The notes: generated by a model from the sequence alone, not told the origin. Shown: positions 32,452 through 41,811, numbered from the stretch's first letter. The stretch is DNA of 64,000 bases from UBA5314 sp035560815 (GCA_035560815.1 DATMYR010000070.1:1-64000); one strand, 5' to 3'. Translations and numbers: made by a program.

Positions 32452-35046
32452 CTAACTTGGGGGTGTATGGTATCCTGAATACGCCTTCAGGACTATAGGA
32501 AAATATATATTAAAAGTAGTTCCTTTCGAACTTGTATCGATTTTAACTCTGGCTTCATGTCGCGCTGCGATGCTGTAGCAGACCGCAAGGCCTAATCCAG
32601 TCCCATTCTCTTTCGTTGTGACGAATGGAGTCCCAATCTTATCTAAGAGGTCTGAGGGGATTCCCGTGCCCTGATCTTTGATAGACAAAATGACTTCACC
32701 CCTTTGCACCGTACTACTGATGCTCAGGATCCCACCCGCTGACATGGCCTCCAAACCATTGCGAACCAGATTTAAAATCAGTTGCCGGATTTCCTTTTCG
32801 TCAATTCGAACTGGTGGTGTTGGTGCTAACTCCATTTTAATTTGCATTTCTTGATAATTGGCATCAGCAAGCATCATCGGGTACATTGCTTTTATCACTT
32901 TATCGATATAATGGGGCTTCAAATCAACCGGTTTATTGCGAGCCAGGCTTAGAAAGTCCGTAATAATGGAATTGGCCCGATCCAGTTCCTCAATCATAAG
33001 TTGAAAATACATCTGATCGTTTATATAGCTTTCCTTCCCCGCCAGCATTTGTAGAAATCCACGTACAGCAGTCATGGGATTGCGGATTTCATGCCCGATA
33101 CTGGCGGCCATCTCACCGATAAGACCTAAACGGTCTAAACGAGCCAGATTCGCATCGAGTTCTTTTTCTTTGCTTACATCCTGAGCTACGATAAGCCGGC
33201 ACAATTCCCCATTTATATTTGTCTTTTCCATGGAACCAAAGACGGACAATATCTTACCAGAACGGGCGCGCATCTCACACTCTATATTACTGAGTTTTCC
33301 AGATTTGCGTAGATTCTGCAAAATTTTGCTCAGTGTGTCTGAAACCAGCAGGTTCAATTCTCTCTCAGTGTGTCCCAGGATATCTTGGCGATCAAACTCG
33401 ACAGCATCCAGGTACGTCTGATTCACCTCAATAAAACGATCATCTTCCATGCTAATTATGGCCATCATTACGGGGCTGGAATGAAAAGCCGTGCAAAAAC
33501 GCTCTTCAGACTGACGTAGTGCGTTCTCCTTCTCAATGCGCTCCGTTACGACTCGCCAGGCAACTGCAAATCCATCACCGATTTTTACCGCGCTTATATC
33601 GATGTATCTCTGCCCTTGATTAAGATAATCCATAGGAGCAGCTTGTTTATAAAAACGCTTACCGTTCTTCAGTAATTCGCAGTATTCTAAAAAGCGTTCT
33701 TCTTTAAAGGCCGGGAAGAGTTCCAGCATACGATGGCCTAACAGCTCTTCTTTGGTCATATGCATATTATTACAAGCTGCTTCATTCACATAATCGATCC
33801 TGAAATCCTCAAGCTCTCCGGCCTGGTTGCGGACCGCGGTATAAATTCCGAAGCTGTCCATCATGTTTTCTACGGCCGACTGGAACCTCTCCTCACTCTT
33901 GTGCAGTTGCTGCTCCAAACGAATTCTATCCGAAACGTCCCGACAGCAGATAGAAAGACCATTGTAGAAGGGATAAACACTGAAATCGAACCAGGCATCA
34001 TCACAGGTAAATTGCCCAAGAAAGTGCCCCGGAACCTTTTCCTTCATGGCCTTGTTACAGAATTTATAAATCTCTGTGGATATTGCTTTCGGGAATATGC
34101 TCCAGATATTCTCCCCCAGCAATTCATCTTCGGTCATCCAGGCTACTGAACGGGCAAATTGTCTATTTACATAACGAAAGTGCCATTCATTGTCGAGGAC
34201 AAAAAAGGGATCAGAAATACTGTCAAGAATCTCACCCATATCTCTCCTGGATTTAACCAGCTCTTCCTGTGCTCTTTTTATATTGCTTACATCACGGCCA
34301 ACAGCAAAAATCAGATTTTCTTCCGCAATGGGAACCAGATTCCATGACACCCAACGATAAGAGCCATCCTGGCCGAGGTAACGCATTTCAAGGTTTTGCT
34401 TACTCTTGCCCTCTACTACCTCTTGCAAGGCCGTCCATGCTGTTTCAAAATCATCGGGGTGCAGTTTGTCATCCATAATCTGCGCTATACCTTCATTGCC
34501 GGTATAATTGGTTATTCCAGAAAACTCGGGGTTGGCCTGGGTGATTAAACCGTCAGGAGTAGCAATTACGAACAGATCTGAAGAAATATTAAAGAACATT
34601 TCCAATTGTCTTTCTGCTGCCTGGCGTCGAGAAATTTCCTGTTCAAGCGCCTGGTTGGCTATCTCCAGGTTGCCTAAATATTCATGGCGTTGAGAGATAT
34701 CCCGCAGATTTACATAAATGCCCGGCACCCCGGGTGAAACATTTATTTCGTACCATTTATTCGTATATTTACTCAAAAACTCGAAGTTGATCGACACCCG
34801 GTTAGCTGCGGCTTCATGATAATAATCGGACAGTTTGGTGCCTATATAGGCAGGCAGAGCCTCCCAGATACACCGTCCCAGCAGTTCAGCAAGAGGCTTT
34901 TCCATATGGGGTTCAGCACGGGGGCTTATGTAAGTAAAACGAAACTGCTCGTCCAGGATATACAATCCATCATTCATTATATTTCCATGTTTCAGTTTAC
35001 TTAACTGCTCTGCTAGTACATGGTCGCTGCTGTGATCATTGGACAA
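32452..35046 (-). CDS. multi-PAS sensor histidine kinase
   Basis: 864 residues without clear membrane segments. About five PAS domains (about 20-130, 145-260, 270-380, 395-510, 525-630) precede a HisKA domain (phospho-acceptor His in IGHEIRNPMTAVRGFLQML) and a HATPase domain with LILNLVRNGLEAM, KDQGTGIP and GTGLGLAV. It resembles sporulation or energy-sensing kinases of Firmicutes (KinA/E-like). No response regulator is adjacent, so it may feed a phosphorelay. TTG 35046 follows GGGAGG. Confidence 0.9.
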   Translation of the reverse strand: MSNDHSSDHVLAEQLSKLKHGNIMNDGLYILDEQFRFTYISPRAEPHMEKPLAELLGRCIWEALPAYIGTKLSDYYHEAAANRVSINFEFLSKYTNKWYEINVSPGVPGIYVNLRDISQRHEYLGNLEIANQALEQEISRRQAAERQLEMFFNISSDLFVIATPDGLITQANPEFSGITNYTGNEGIAQIMDDKLHPDDFETAWTALQEVVEGKSKQNLEMRYLGQDGSYRWVSWNLVPIAEENLIFAVGRDVSNIKRAQEELVKSRRDMGEILDSISDPFFVLDNEWHFRYVNRQFARSVAWMTEDELLGENIWSIFPKAISTEIYKFCNKAMKEKVPGHFLGQFTCDDAWFDFSVYPFYNGLSICCRDVSDRIRLEQQLHKSEERFQSAVENMMDSFGIYTAVRNQAGELEDFRIDYVNEAACNNMHMTKEELLGHRMLELFPAFKEERFLEYCELLKNGKRFYKQAAPMDYLNQGQRYIDISAVKIGDGFAVAWRVVTERIEKENALRQSEERFCTAFHSSPVMMAIISMEDDRFIEVNQTYLDAVEFDRQDILGHTERELNLLVSDTLSKILQNLRKSGKLSNIECEMRARSGKILSVFGSMEKTNINGELCRLIVAQDVSKEKELDANLARLDRLGLIGEMAASIGHEIRNPMTAVRGFLQMLAGKESYINDQMYFQLMIEELDRANSIITDFLSLARNKPVDLKPHYIDKVIKAMYPMMLADANYQEMQIKMELAPTPPVRIDEKEIRQLILNLVRNGLEAMSAGGILSISSTVQRGEVILSIKDQGTGIPSDLLDKIGTPFVTTKENGTGLGLAVCYSIAARHEARVKIDTSSKGTTFNIYFPIVLKAYSGYHTPPS

Positions 35047-35438
35047 TGACCGCTACCTCCCGAGATGCAATAAGTAATGTCCCTAAAACTAAGTTAACAT
35101 AGTGGAGATACTTAATATGTCGAATTTATTCATTTTGGCTAATAGATAGATTTCATTATCGTTCCCCGCGTTTCCCATTATTCCCACTATATGTTTACCG
35201 ATTTGTTATATTATAGTATTACTGGTTTTCATTATGCTAGGAAAGTGAGACATCCGACCTCGTCGAAGATCATACATAGACAGTATTGGGGGAAATAAGC
35301 GGATTTTTTGTATTCCGTCAGGTTGAAGAATGCCTTTCTCTAAAGCATTTGAGGAAAGGATCCGGTATAGATGTATTCTATTTTTCAAATAATAATCTTA
35401 ATGCTTTTAGATAACAAATGAGAAAGGGAGATTGATTT
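35047..35438. other. intergenic region between PAS kinase and tlp
   Basis: About 390 bases between divergent genes, AT-rich. It must contain the promoters of both. I see TTGTTA and TATAGT near 35208-35218 and no ORF with a ribosome site. A forespore (SigG) promoter for tlp is expected but I could not identify one with confidence. Confidence 0.4.
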
Positions 35439-35666
35439 ATGAAGCACAAGCCGGATGATCGCAGGGACAATGTGGACAAAATTCAGCAAAACATAGACAA
35501 CACGATTGAGAATATGGAGATTGCCGAGGAAATGATTGCATTAAGTGACAATGATAAAACGAAACAGGATTTACAGAGAAAAAACGAAAAAAGAGATGAA
35601 GCTCTGGATGATATGAGAAAAGAAATAAGAGATGAAGCCGTCGACAAAAAACACGGATATAAATAA
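35439..35666 (+). CDS. tlp: small acid-soluble spore protein, Tlp family
   Basis: 75 residues, highly charged and helical, with the Tlp pattern: PDDRRDNVDKIQQNI, NTIENMEIAEEMI, KNEKRDEALDDMRKEI and DEAVDKKHGY at the end. Tlp proteins are made in the forespore. ATG 35439 is preceded by AAAGGGAG. Its presence argues that the organism sporulates. Confidence 0.9.
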   Translation: MKHKPDDRRDNVDKIQQNIDNTIENMEIAEEMIALSDNDKTKQDLQRKNEKRDEALDDMRKEIRDEAVDKKHGYK

Positions 35667-35784
35667 AATATAGTACACATTGATTAATAGGCGAGAAAGA
35701 GGCATAAAAAAATCCTGATAGATCTCACCACCGGAGGCTTGATGCCCTTATTCGTTGATACACCGTTCTGTGGTCGAAGTTGAA

Positions 35785-36885
35785 TCAGGTGTTGTGCTGA
35801 TTTCTCTTATAGATTTTGTCAAATATATCGGCGATTCTAATAAAAGCTTCCAGTATACGAGGATCAAAGTTGCTGGGAGTAGTTCTCTTATCGCCATTTA
35901 TCAGTATGTCTACCGCCTTTTGATGGCTCATGGCCTTCTTGTAAGGCCTTTTCATTCTCAAGGCGTCATAGTTATCGCAAAGGGCTACGATCCTACCTTC
36001 AATAGGGATTTCTTCACCTTTCAATCCCTGAGGATACCCAGTTCCATCCCACTTTTCGTGATGGGTAAGAGCAATGATTTCGGTCATTTTTATTTTAGAA
36101 TGGCGTGATCCGGCTACGATATTGGCACCAATGATCGTATGGGTTTTCATGATTTCAAGTTCTTCCGGGCTAAGTGGTCCTGGTTTTAGAAGAATGCTGT
36201 CAGCAATCCCGATCTTGCCAATATCGTGTAAGGGAGCAGCAAAGGCAATCAACTCAATAGCCTCTTTGGGCATGCCGATTTCTCTGGCCAGCTGGGGTGC
36301 ATAACACCCCAGTCTACGATTATGCATGCCTGTATCTGTATCCCTGAATTCTGCAGCATTGGTCAGTTTTTGCACCAACTCGCCGCTCAACTCTTCAACG
36401 ATCGTCAGGGCTTGTGATAGTTCCCGAGTTCTCAGTTTGACCGTTTCTTCCAGGTTTTTTTTATATTCTTCCTCTCTTTGGGCATATTTGACCAGCTTTA
36501 TAGACTTATCCAGCATCGTCAACAACAACTCGACATCCACCGGTTTGAGCACAAATGAATCGACACCCAGATTGATTAATTCCAGAAGGTAATTGGCTTC
36601 ATCATGGGCAGAAATAACAGCGATTAACTGCTTACTATTGAGCGCTCTGATTTCTCGCACCATTTTCACGCCGTTCATGATCGGCATGTTGATGTCGGTG
36701 ATCACCAGGTCATAACTGCCCGTTATATATTTATTCAGCCCTTCCCGACCATTATCAGCCCAATCAATACAAGGAAAAAAATTACTAAGGAGCCTGACGG
36801 TGTTTTCCCTCAGTTCCCGGTCATCCTCAACATATAGCACACTAATTCCCTGGGCGCTCTCTTTTAATTCTTTAGCACTTACCAC
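35785..36885 (-). CDS. response regulator with HD-GYP domain (c-di-GMP phosphodiesterase)
   Basis: About 366 residues: a receiver domain (about 10-125; LYVEDDRELRENT, phospho-acceptor Asp in DLVITDINMP, KPVD) followed by a coiled linker and an HD-GYP domain (about 175-360; LHDIGKIGI, HHEKWDGTGYP, EIPIEGRIVALCDNYDAL). It should hydrolyse c-di-GMP when phosphorylated. The start is uncertain: GTG 36885 has GGAG 13 bases upstream; the frame is open to 36978 inside the kinase gene. It is downstream of the hydrogenase-like kinase by eight bases, its likely partner. Confidence 0.9.
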   Translation of the reverse strand: MVSAKELKESAQGISVLYVEDDRELRENTVRLLSNFFPCIDWADNGREGLNKYITGSYDLVITDINMPIMNGVKMVREIRALNSKQLIAVISAHDEANYLLELINLGVDSFVLKPVDVELLLTMLDKSIKLVKYAQREEEYKKNLEETVKLRTRELSQALTIVEELSGELVQKLTNAAEFRDTDTGMHNRRLGCYAPQLAREIGMPKEAIELIAFAAPLHDIGKIGIADSILLKPGPLSPEELEIMKTHTIIGANIVAGSRHSKIKMTEIIALTHHEKWDGTGYPQGLKGEEIPIEGRIVALCDNYDALRMKRPYKKAMSHQKAVDILINGDKRTTPSNFDPRILEAFIRIADIFDKIYKRNQHNT

Positions 36886-36893
36886 GACTTTAC

Positions 36894-38996
36894 TTACGCT
36901 CCTTGCTGCAAAATTGGCAGTTGTATGGCAATACAAGCGCCTTGATCTCGATTGGAAGCCAAGATCCGTCCTCGACAATGTTCTTCAATTATTGTTTTTG
37001 ACATATACAGACCAAGCCCGGTTCCCTTGGCCGGTCCTTTGGTTGAAAAGTAGGGGTCATAAATTTTATTGATAATTTCTTCCGGAATCCCACCGGCATT
37101 ATCCTGGACCTCAATACATTGATAACCGTCTTTTTCGTAGCCCCTAATGAGCACTCGAGGATCAGCCACTCCTCTTTCTACAAAGGCATCCGTAGCGTTC
37201 TTCAATATATTAAGAAATACCTGCATAAGCTCTCGGGGATAGGTAAAAATCTTATGTTTGAAATCACAGTCTTTGACCAGATCAATGTTTTTATATTCCA
37301 TTGATTTTCCGATGATTCCCAGGGTGTTCTCAATAATATCATCCATCATTACCGACTCTTTCGGATTGTCAGGTTTGAAAAAGTGGCGAAAGTCATTGAT
37401 AGTCCTGGATAAATACTGGGCGTGATTGTTTATCTCCTGAAGCTGCACGACAAACTGGTCTTTATCCATCATATCCAGGTCGATTAGGACTTTGATATTT
37501 CCTGACAGGGTGCTAATGGAAGAAAGAGGCTGCCGCCATTGATGGGCGATCATGCCGATCATTTCTCCCATCGCCGCCAGTTTAGAGTTCTGCACCAAGA
37601 GCTGTTCCTGCTGTTTCCTTTCAGCAATTTCCGTTTCCAATTGCTTATTGAGTTCAACCGATTCTTCAACCATTTGATTTAGAATTTCATGTTCCTTACG
37701 AAGTTCCTTTTCTTGATACAAATGACAGTTTTCCACCTTGTTTAACCCGTTAAAAACGGCCACCGCCATATAATAACAGGAGTTGTATCCACAAGCAGCA
37801 CAATTGCGAAAATCTTTTTCCTCCACTTTATACATTTCCGCGAAAATCTTTTCCAATTGCTGGCTATCAGGGATTAATATATTGTTTTTCCAGGATAGAT
37901 CTTTGTATAAGCTGTACTGGAAATCATGTTCCTGAAGAACCTCAGAAAGAAATTTCTGCAGCCGCAAATCATTTTCCTGCTCCTTGATGCTTTCTTCTGA
38001 GCGTCGCGCTACCGCACTTTCAATTTCATCGATAGTCTTCCTATAATTGATGCACCCCGCACCCATATTACAGCCTCTCTCACAACTAAGCAGGTCCACA
38101 ATCATGGGTAAGTCCGGTTCCCCGTTTTTAATCGCTCTGGATAGATTGGCCAAATAACGCTTGTAGAGAACCGGCCCCTCAACTCGGGTGATGGCACTGG
38201 CAGATATCCCGGGATGCCTGTAAAGGTACGACTCCTTGAGCCCTCCCGGGGTTGAGAAGTTCACCGCTATACCGGCCGAAATCTTATTATCAAATTCGCT
38301 ATCAGCCAGTATATTCAGGTCAATATTTTGTTCCTTAAAAATACGGTTTAATGACTGAAAAGTGATGTTGTATTCTACCATTTTGCTTTTTTGGAACTCT
38401 CTCCTCTTGGCCAAACATGGTGATATGAAGGCCAGGTGAGTATCAGGATGAATGGATCTTACATAGGTGGCTAAATTGTGTACCGGGCTGCCGATAGGCG
38501 CCAAATATTCTATCAGATCGGGATGATGAAGTTCTATGTAGGTAACAACGGCAGGACACGGTTGTGCAATAACCGGGGACTTCAGTTGACCAGAACTAAT
38601 CGCGTGGTGGTAAGCAGCAATTGTTATTTCGGCGCCCAAAGACACATCATACACAGCTTTAACACCCAGGGCTCTTAGCCCGCTGATCAATGACTTGAGA
38701 TTAAAATTGCATTGGGCAGAGGGTGCAACCAGGGCTATGATGTCATTTTTCGCGATATCGCTCATAAACTGAGCAGAATCATCAATAGGAAAACGCGCAC
38801 TTTTGGCTGCGTCACCACCATGGGACCTTATACACGCTTCAATGCACCTGCCGCAGCCGATGCATGAATGATTATCGAACTTGACTACATCGCCGCTGCC
38901 ATCACTGCATATTTTTACCGGACATATTGCTATGCACTGATGGCAATTCACGCAGAAAGCTTCATCAATCCCTATAACCTGTACAAATTCCTCCAT
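36894..38996 (-). CDS. sensor histidine kinase with [Fe] hydrogenase-like domain
   Basis: 700 residues, soluble. Two [4Fe-4S] motifs (C15, C18, C21, C25; C45, C48, C51, C55) lead into a domain like the hydrogenase large-subunit C-terminal domain, with cysteines at the H-cluster positions: C147 in AQPCPAV, C194 in SPCLAK, C305 and C309 in SCERGC. An additional four-Cys FeS domain follows (C399, C402, C407, C424, CAACGYNSC). Then come a coiled coil, a HisKA domain with H485 (IAHQWRQP) and a HATPase (DNAGGIP, GTGLGLYM). Likely a redox, H2 or CO sensor for the HD-GYP regulator downstream. Catalysis is unlikely. Confidence 0.9.
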   Translation of the reverse strand: MEEFVQVIGIDEAFCVNCHQCIAICPVKICSDGSGDVVKFDNHSCIGCGRCIEACIRSHGGDAAKSARFPIDDSAQFMSDIAKNDIIALVAPSAQCNFNLKSLISGLRALGVKAVYDVSLGAEITIAAYHHAISSGQLKSPVIAQPCPAVVTYIELHHPDLIEYLAPIGSPVHNLATYVRSIHPDTHLAFISPCLAKRREFQKSKMVEYNITFQSLNRIFKEQNIDLNILADSEFDNKISAGIAVNFSTPGGLKESYLYRHPGISASAITRVEGPVLYKRYLANLSRAIKNGEPDLPMIVDLLSCERGCNMGAGCINYRKTIDEIESAVARRSEESIKEQENDLRLQKFLSEVLQEHDFQYSLYKDLSWKNNILIPDSQQLEKIFAEMYKVEEKDFRNCAACGYNSCYYMAVAVFNGLNKVENCHLYQEKELRKEHEILNQMVEESVELNKQLETEIAERKQQEQLLVQNSKLAAMGEMIGMIAHQWRQPLSSISTLSGNIKVLIDLDMMDKDQFVVQLQEINNHAQYLSRTINDFRHFFKPDNPKESVMMDDIIENTLGIIGKSMEYKNIDLVKDCDFKHKIFTYPRELMQVFLNILKNATDAFVERGVADPRVLIRGYEKDGYQCIEVQDNAGGIPEEIINKIYDPYFSTKGPAKGTGLGLYMSKTIIEEHCRGRILASNRDQGACIAIQLPILQQGA

Positions 38997-39005
38997 GCCA
39001 TGCGG

Positions 39006-39072
39006 GGATTCACCGTGTAGCTGGATTTAAAAGTTGCTACACCGAATGGGGACTCATCTCCATGGTGAATCC
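39006..39072. promoter_or_regulatory. three-way-junction RNA-like element
   Basis: GGATTCACC (39006-39014) pairs with GGTGAATCC (39064-39072). Inside are GTGTAGC/GCTACAC (39015-39021, 39036-39042) and ATGGGGA/TCTCCAT (39046-39063). Only three bases are unpaired at the junction. It lies in the leader of the hydrogenase-like kinase, and the GGTGA that could act as its ribosome site is within the outer stem. On the minus strand the third stem has one A-C mismatch. No known riboswitch class was recognised. Confidence 0.5.
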
Positions 39073-39465
39073 ATGCTTCCCTCCTCTCCTGCTCATTCCT
39101 TTCGTTTTCGAAATGATCTATGCCGTTACTAGGTCATTATAGTCGTTAATTGTAGAATATTAGAGTTACCTATGTGTTTCAATCTATCAGAGATCTCCCT
39201 TCTTTTCGGGAAAGTTCTTTAACCGAATATTTTCCAGACCAAAAATAAGCCAAATTAAAGGAGACTCCCTTTATAAGAGCGTAAAAGGAAGAATCCCTTA
39301 ATATATGCATCGATATTCTTCTCTTTCATCTTCACTGCATATATAGTCATCCATACCTGTGATGGACCTATTATCTATGAATCTTCGTGTTAGATGGGAG
39401 CAATGAACGCCGTGTTAATGGGAGAAAAGGGAGATGTGCGGGTAAATATGCAAGGCAAATCATGT

Positions 39466-39590
39466 CTATGAGAAAATATGCGCAATCTCGACAATATGTT
39501 GGCCTAGTAAGTTTTTATCTTTAATCTGATCTTCCGCGAAGTTTGTAAGGACAAGGCCGCGGATTTTTAAGCCTGTATGTGATGCAACGG
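39466..39590 (-). pseudogene. possible BioD-like fragment
   Basis: The frame reads GLKIRGLVLTNFAEDQIKDKNLLGQHIVEIAHIF, similar in pattern to the end of dethiobiotin-synthetase-type P-loop proteins (GxKIxGxVLNxx). It has no start or ribosome site and no upstream domain, so it would be a gene relic. Weak evidence. Confidence 0.25.
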
Positions 39591-39598
39591 ACCTAGTT

Positions 39599-40939
39599 CT
39601 AAATCCAATGATTACACTGAGCGCTATAGAGTAGAATGTCACGAAAATCGGGATGGGCAACACTAATCAAGCGCCTGACCCGTTCAGCCACACTCTGCCA
39701 GCGTAGATTCACAGCCCCGTACTCTGTTACCACATAATCCACGTCATTGCGGGGAGTACTTACAATTGTTCCAGGGCTGAGATAAGGCACAATTCTTGAG
39801 CGCAGCCGACCTTCCCGATCCTTGAATGTTGAATTCAGGGCTAGAATACTTTTTCCTCCCCGGGAAAGAGAGGCCCCGCTAACAAAATTAAACTGTCCCC
39901 CGGTGCCGCTGTATTGCATTGGACCAATAGATTCAGATGCGGCTTGTCCGGTAAGATCCACAAGCAAAGTATTATTGATAGAGATAAGGTTGTCATTGCG
40001 ACCGATGATATCAGGATGATTGACATATTCCACTTCCGAAAAAACGAAGTCTTTATTGCCATTGACAAAATCCCACAACTCCTGATTGCCTACACAATAG
40101 CATCCCAAAACTTTCCCGGGCCAAAAGTTCTTTTGTGATCCATTGGCAACCCCCAGTCGAACCAGGTCCATGATAGAATTGGAAACCACCTCGGCATGAA
40201 CACCCAAATCCTTTTTATCCCGTAAAAAGTACCCCACGGCATTCGCCAGACCGCCAAGACCCAACTGTATGGTGGAGCCGTTCGGAATCATCTCTGCTAT
40301 ATGCCCGGCAATGGTCCTTTCGTTTTCAGCAATTTCGATATCCTGGATTTCGATGAGGGGAAAATCGTTTTCAATAATATAGTCGACTTCCGAAACATGT
40401 ATCTTAAAATCATCACCTGATAAATAAGGAAGATTTCTGTTCACTTCCACAATTACAGTATCCGCTGCCTCGAAGGCCCTCCGGTGACAGAGCCCGGCAA
40501 ACAATGATCGATTCATGTAGCCCTCACCGTCCGGAGGAGTGACCGCATTGGCAACAATGTTGGGACGGCGTACGTCCAGCCATTGACCCAATTTTTGAAG
40601 GTGTATAGGCACATAAGTGGTTATGCCCTGTTTAATAGAATGGCGTTCCATCGGTCCGACAAAAACGGTTTCCAGGTCAAAATGTTCCTTATATTCAGGC
40701 TCCATAAACTGGTATGGCTTAAGGGCAAACCCCAATAACAGCCGCACATCATGAACCTCGTGACCCCTGGCAGTCAGCGCTTCGATAAAAGCCTCCGGTA
40801 TACAGCTTCCGCCAGCCAGGGCAATTACATCGTGATCCCGGACCAAGCTGACCGCCTGGGCTGCTGAAATGGTTTTCTCCTGGTACTGCTGCTGCCAGGG
40901 TAGGGTCCATAAGCCCCTTTTCCTCTTTGCTTCAACCAC
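39599..40939 (-). CDS. acetyl-CoA hydrolase/transferase family CoA-transferase
   Basis: 446 residues, close to the 430-450 of butyryl-CoA:acetate and 4-hydroxybutyrate CoA-transferases. Segments include GPMERHSIKQGITTYVP, ADTVIVEVNRNLP, QLGLGGLANAVGYFL and SEVEYVNHPDIIGRND. It should move CoA between short-chain acyl-CoA and acetate, in the cytoplasm. GTG 40939 follows GGGAGG by eight bases; a longer frame to 41095 runs into the promoter region. It is a single gene with an operator-like palindrome upstream. Confidence 0.88.
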   Translation of the reverse strand: MVEAKRKRGLWTLPWQQQYQEKTISAAQAVSLVRDHDVIALAGGSCIPEAFIEALTARGHEVHDVRLLLGFALKPYQFMEPEYKEHFDLETVFVGPMERHSIKQGITTYVPIHLQKLGQWLDVRRPNIVANAVTPPDGEGYMNRSLFAGLCHRRAFEAADTVIVEVNRNLPYLSGDDFKIHVSEVDYIIENDFPLIEIQDIEIAENERTIAGHIAEMIPNGSTIQLGLGGLANAVGYFLRDKKDLGVHAEVVSNSIMDLVRLGVANGSQKNFWPGKVLGCYCVGNQELWDFVNGNKDFVFSEVEYVNHPDIIGRNDNLISINNTLLVDLTGQAASESIGPMQYSGTGGQFNFVSGASLSRGGKSILALNSTFKDREGRLRSRIVPYLSPGTIVSTPRNDVDYVVTEYGAVNLRWQSVAERVRRLISVAHPDFRDILLYSAQCNHWI

Positions 40940-40988
40940 GGTTACAACCTCCCGTAAAATGAAGTCTACACTGGAGTACCTCAATAAA

Positions 40989-41006
40989 ACTAGTATATCA
41001 TCTAGT
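40989..41006 (-). promoter_or_regulatory. ACTAG palindrome at the CoA-transferase promoter
   Basis: ACTAG-8-CTAGT, next to TTGACA on the minus strand (about 41013-41008), which would be a -35 box. It resembles the CTAGTGACACTAG palindrome before pyc only in the half-site. A repressor site is possible. Confidence 0.35.
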
Positions 41007-41163
41007 ACGCTGTCAACCTTAATTCTGAGTGATAAACGCCCTCGGAAACTATGTGGGACGTCGGCAGGCAGTTTTTCATCATTGGAAAAGAACATCTGTA
41101 TAATAATGCTCGGTTATGGAAATAATTTCTGGAAACAGATACTAAAGGTAAAGGAGGTTTACA

Positions 41164-41661
41164 ATGGTTATTTCAATGTCTGATTTTAGTAAGCTTTCCC
41201 AAAAGGAACAGCATAGCACATTGGATGAACTTAAACAGACCATAGGAGTTGCCGGTATTATGGACGCCTGGGGAATTTCGAGGTCCAAGGTGTACAGTAT
41301 GATGCTGGAATTTAATATTCCTAGCGCCAGCAAACGAACTCCTAAAAACGAGAGCAGGAAAACCACGAACTCCCGTAAGGAAAGCAAGAACGGAACGGAA
41401 TCCGTAGACCAAGACCAGAAAACCATGGCATCCAATAAAGCAAACTCATCCACCAATAAACGGAATACCAGGAAAACGAGGCGGCCGAGGTCAACCAATT
41501 CTGTAATGCATGCAGGTCGGGAGGAAGATTCAAAATTCACTCTCCAAATGGATACTCAAGGCAGTGCCGCAGTCATCAGCGAAGCATTGCAGCATCTCCT
41601 GGAATCGAGCCAATTCTCCCATACCAACTTGCATATTAATTTAATGCTAGAACAAATATAG
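41164..41661 (+). CDS. unrecognised HTH-like protein with basic linker
   Basis: 165 residues; ATG 41164 is behind AAAGGAGG. Residues about 16-50 could form a helix-turn-helix (TIGVAGIMDAWGISRSKVYSMMLEF). A Lys/Arg/Ser/Asn-rich, probably disordered segment follows (about 53-118). The end (about 122-165) is a folded-looking strand-helix-strand unit (FTLQMDTQGSAAVISEALQHLLESS ... HINLMLEQI). I do not recognise the family. It is divergent from the CoA-transferase and convergent with the chemoreceptor. DNA binding is an inference from the HTH and the basic linker. Confidence 0.7.
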   Translation: MVISMSDFSKLSQKEQHSTLDELKQTIGVAGIMDAWGISRSKVYSMMLEFNIPSASKRTPKNESRKTTNSRKESKNGTESVDQDQKTMASNKANSSTNKRNTRKTRRPRSTNSVMHAGREEDSKFTLQMDTQGSAAVISEALQHLLESSQFSHTNLHINLMLEQI

Positions 41662-41708
41662 GATGATATAAAGCCGATATAATTGGATCGACTTGAAAAA
41701 ACGAATCA

Positions 41709-41811
41709 CAGCTCCTTGCCATCCGTGGCACCGCGGCACTAGTCCATCCGTGGACGTCGGCAGCTCCTTGCCATCCTGGCACCGCGGCACTAGTCCGTCC
41801 GTGGACGTCGC
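41709..41811. repeat. two tandem CCATCCGTGG-type REP units, locus A
   Basis: Two ~50-base units, each with the hairpins TGCCA-tccg-TGGCA and GTCCA-tccg-TGGAC around a CCGCGG core. The second unit has a one-base deletion. The same pair occurs at 51598-51699, also downstream of a Rossmann-chemoreceptor gene. Confidence 0.85.

Larger units (their letters stand above)
38997..39598. other. 600-base gap between CoA-transferase and hydrogenase-like kinase
   Basis: No convincing intact gene. The right-hand part of the gap's minus strand (39466 to about 39590) encodes a BioD-like fragment, and 39006-39072 forms a three-way junction. The middle is AT-rich with no clear signal. Confidence 0.5.

Noticed and set aside
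39006..39072. Hammerhead ribozyme
   Set aside because: A three-way junction is present but the CUGAUGA and GAAA core sequences are not.
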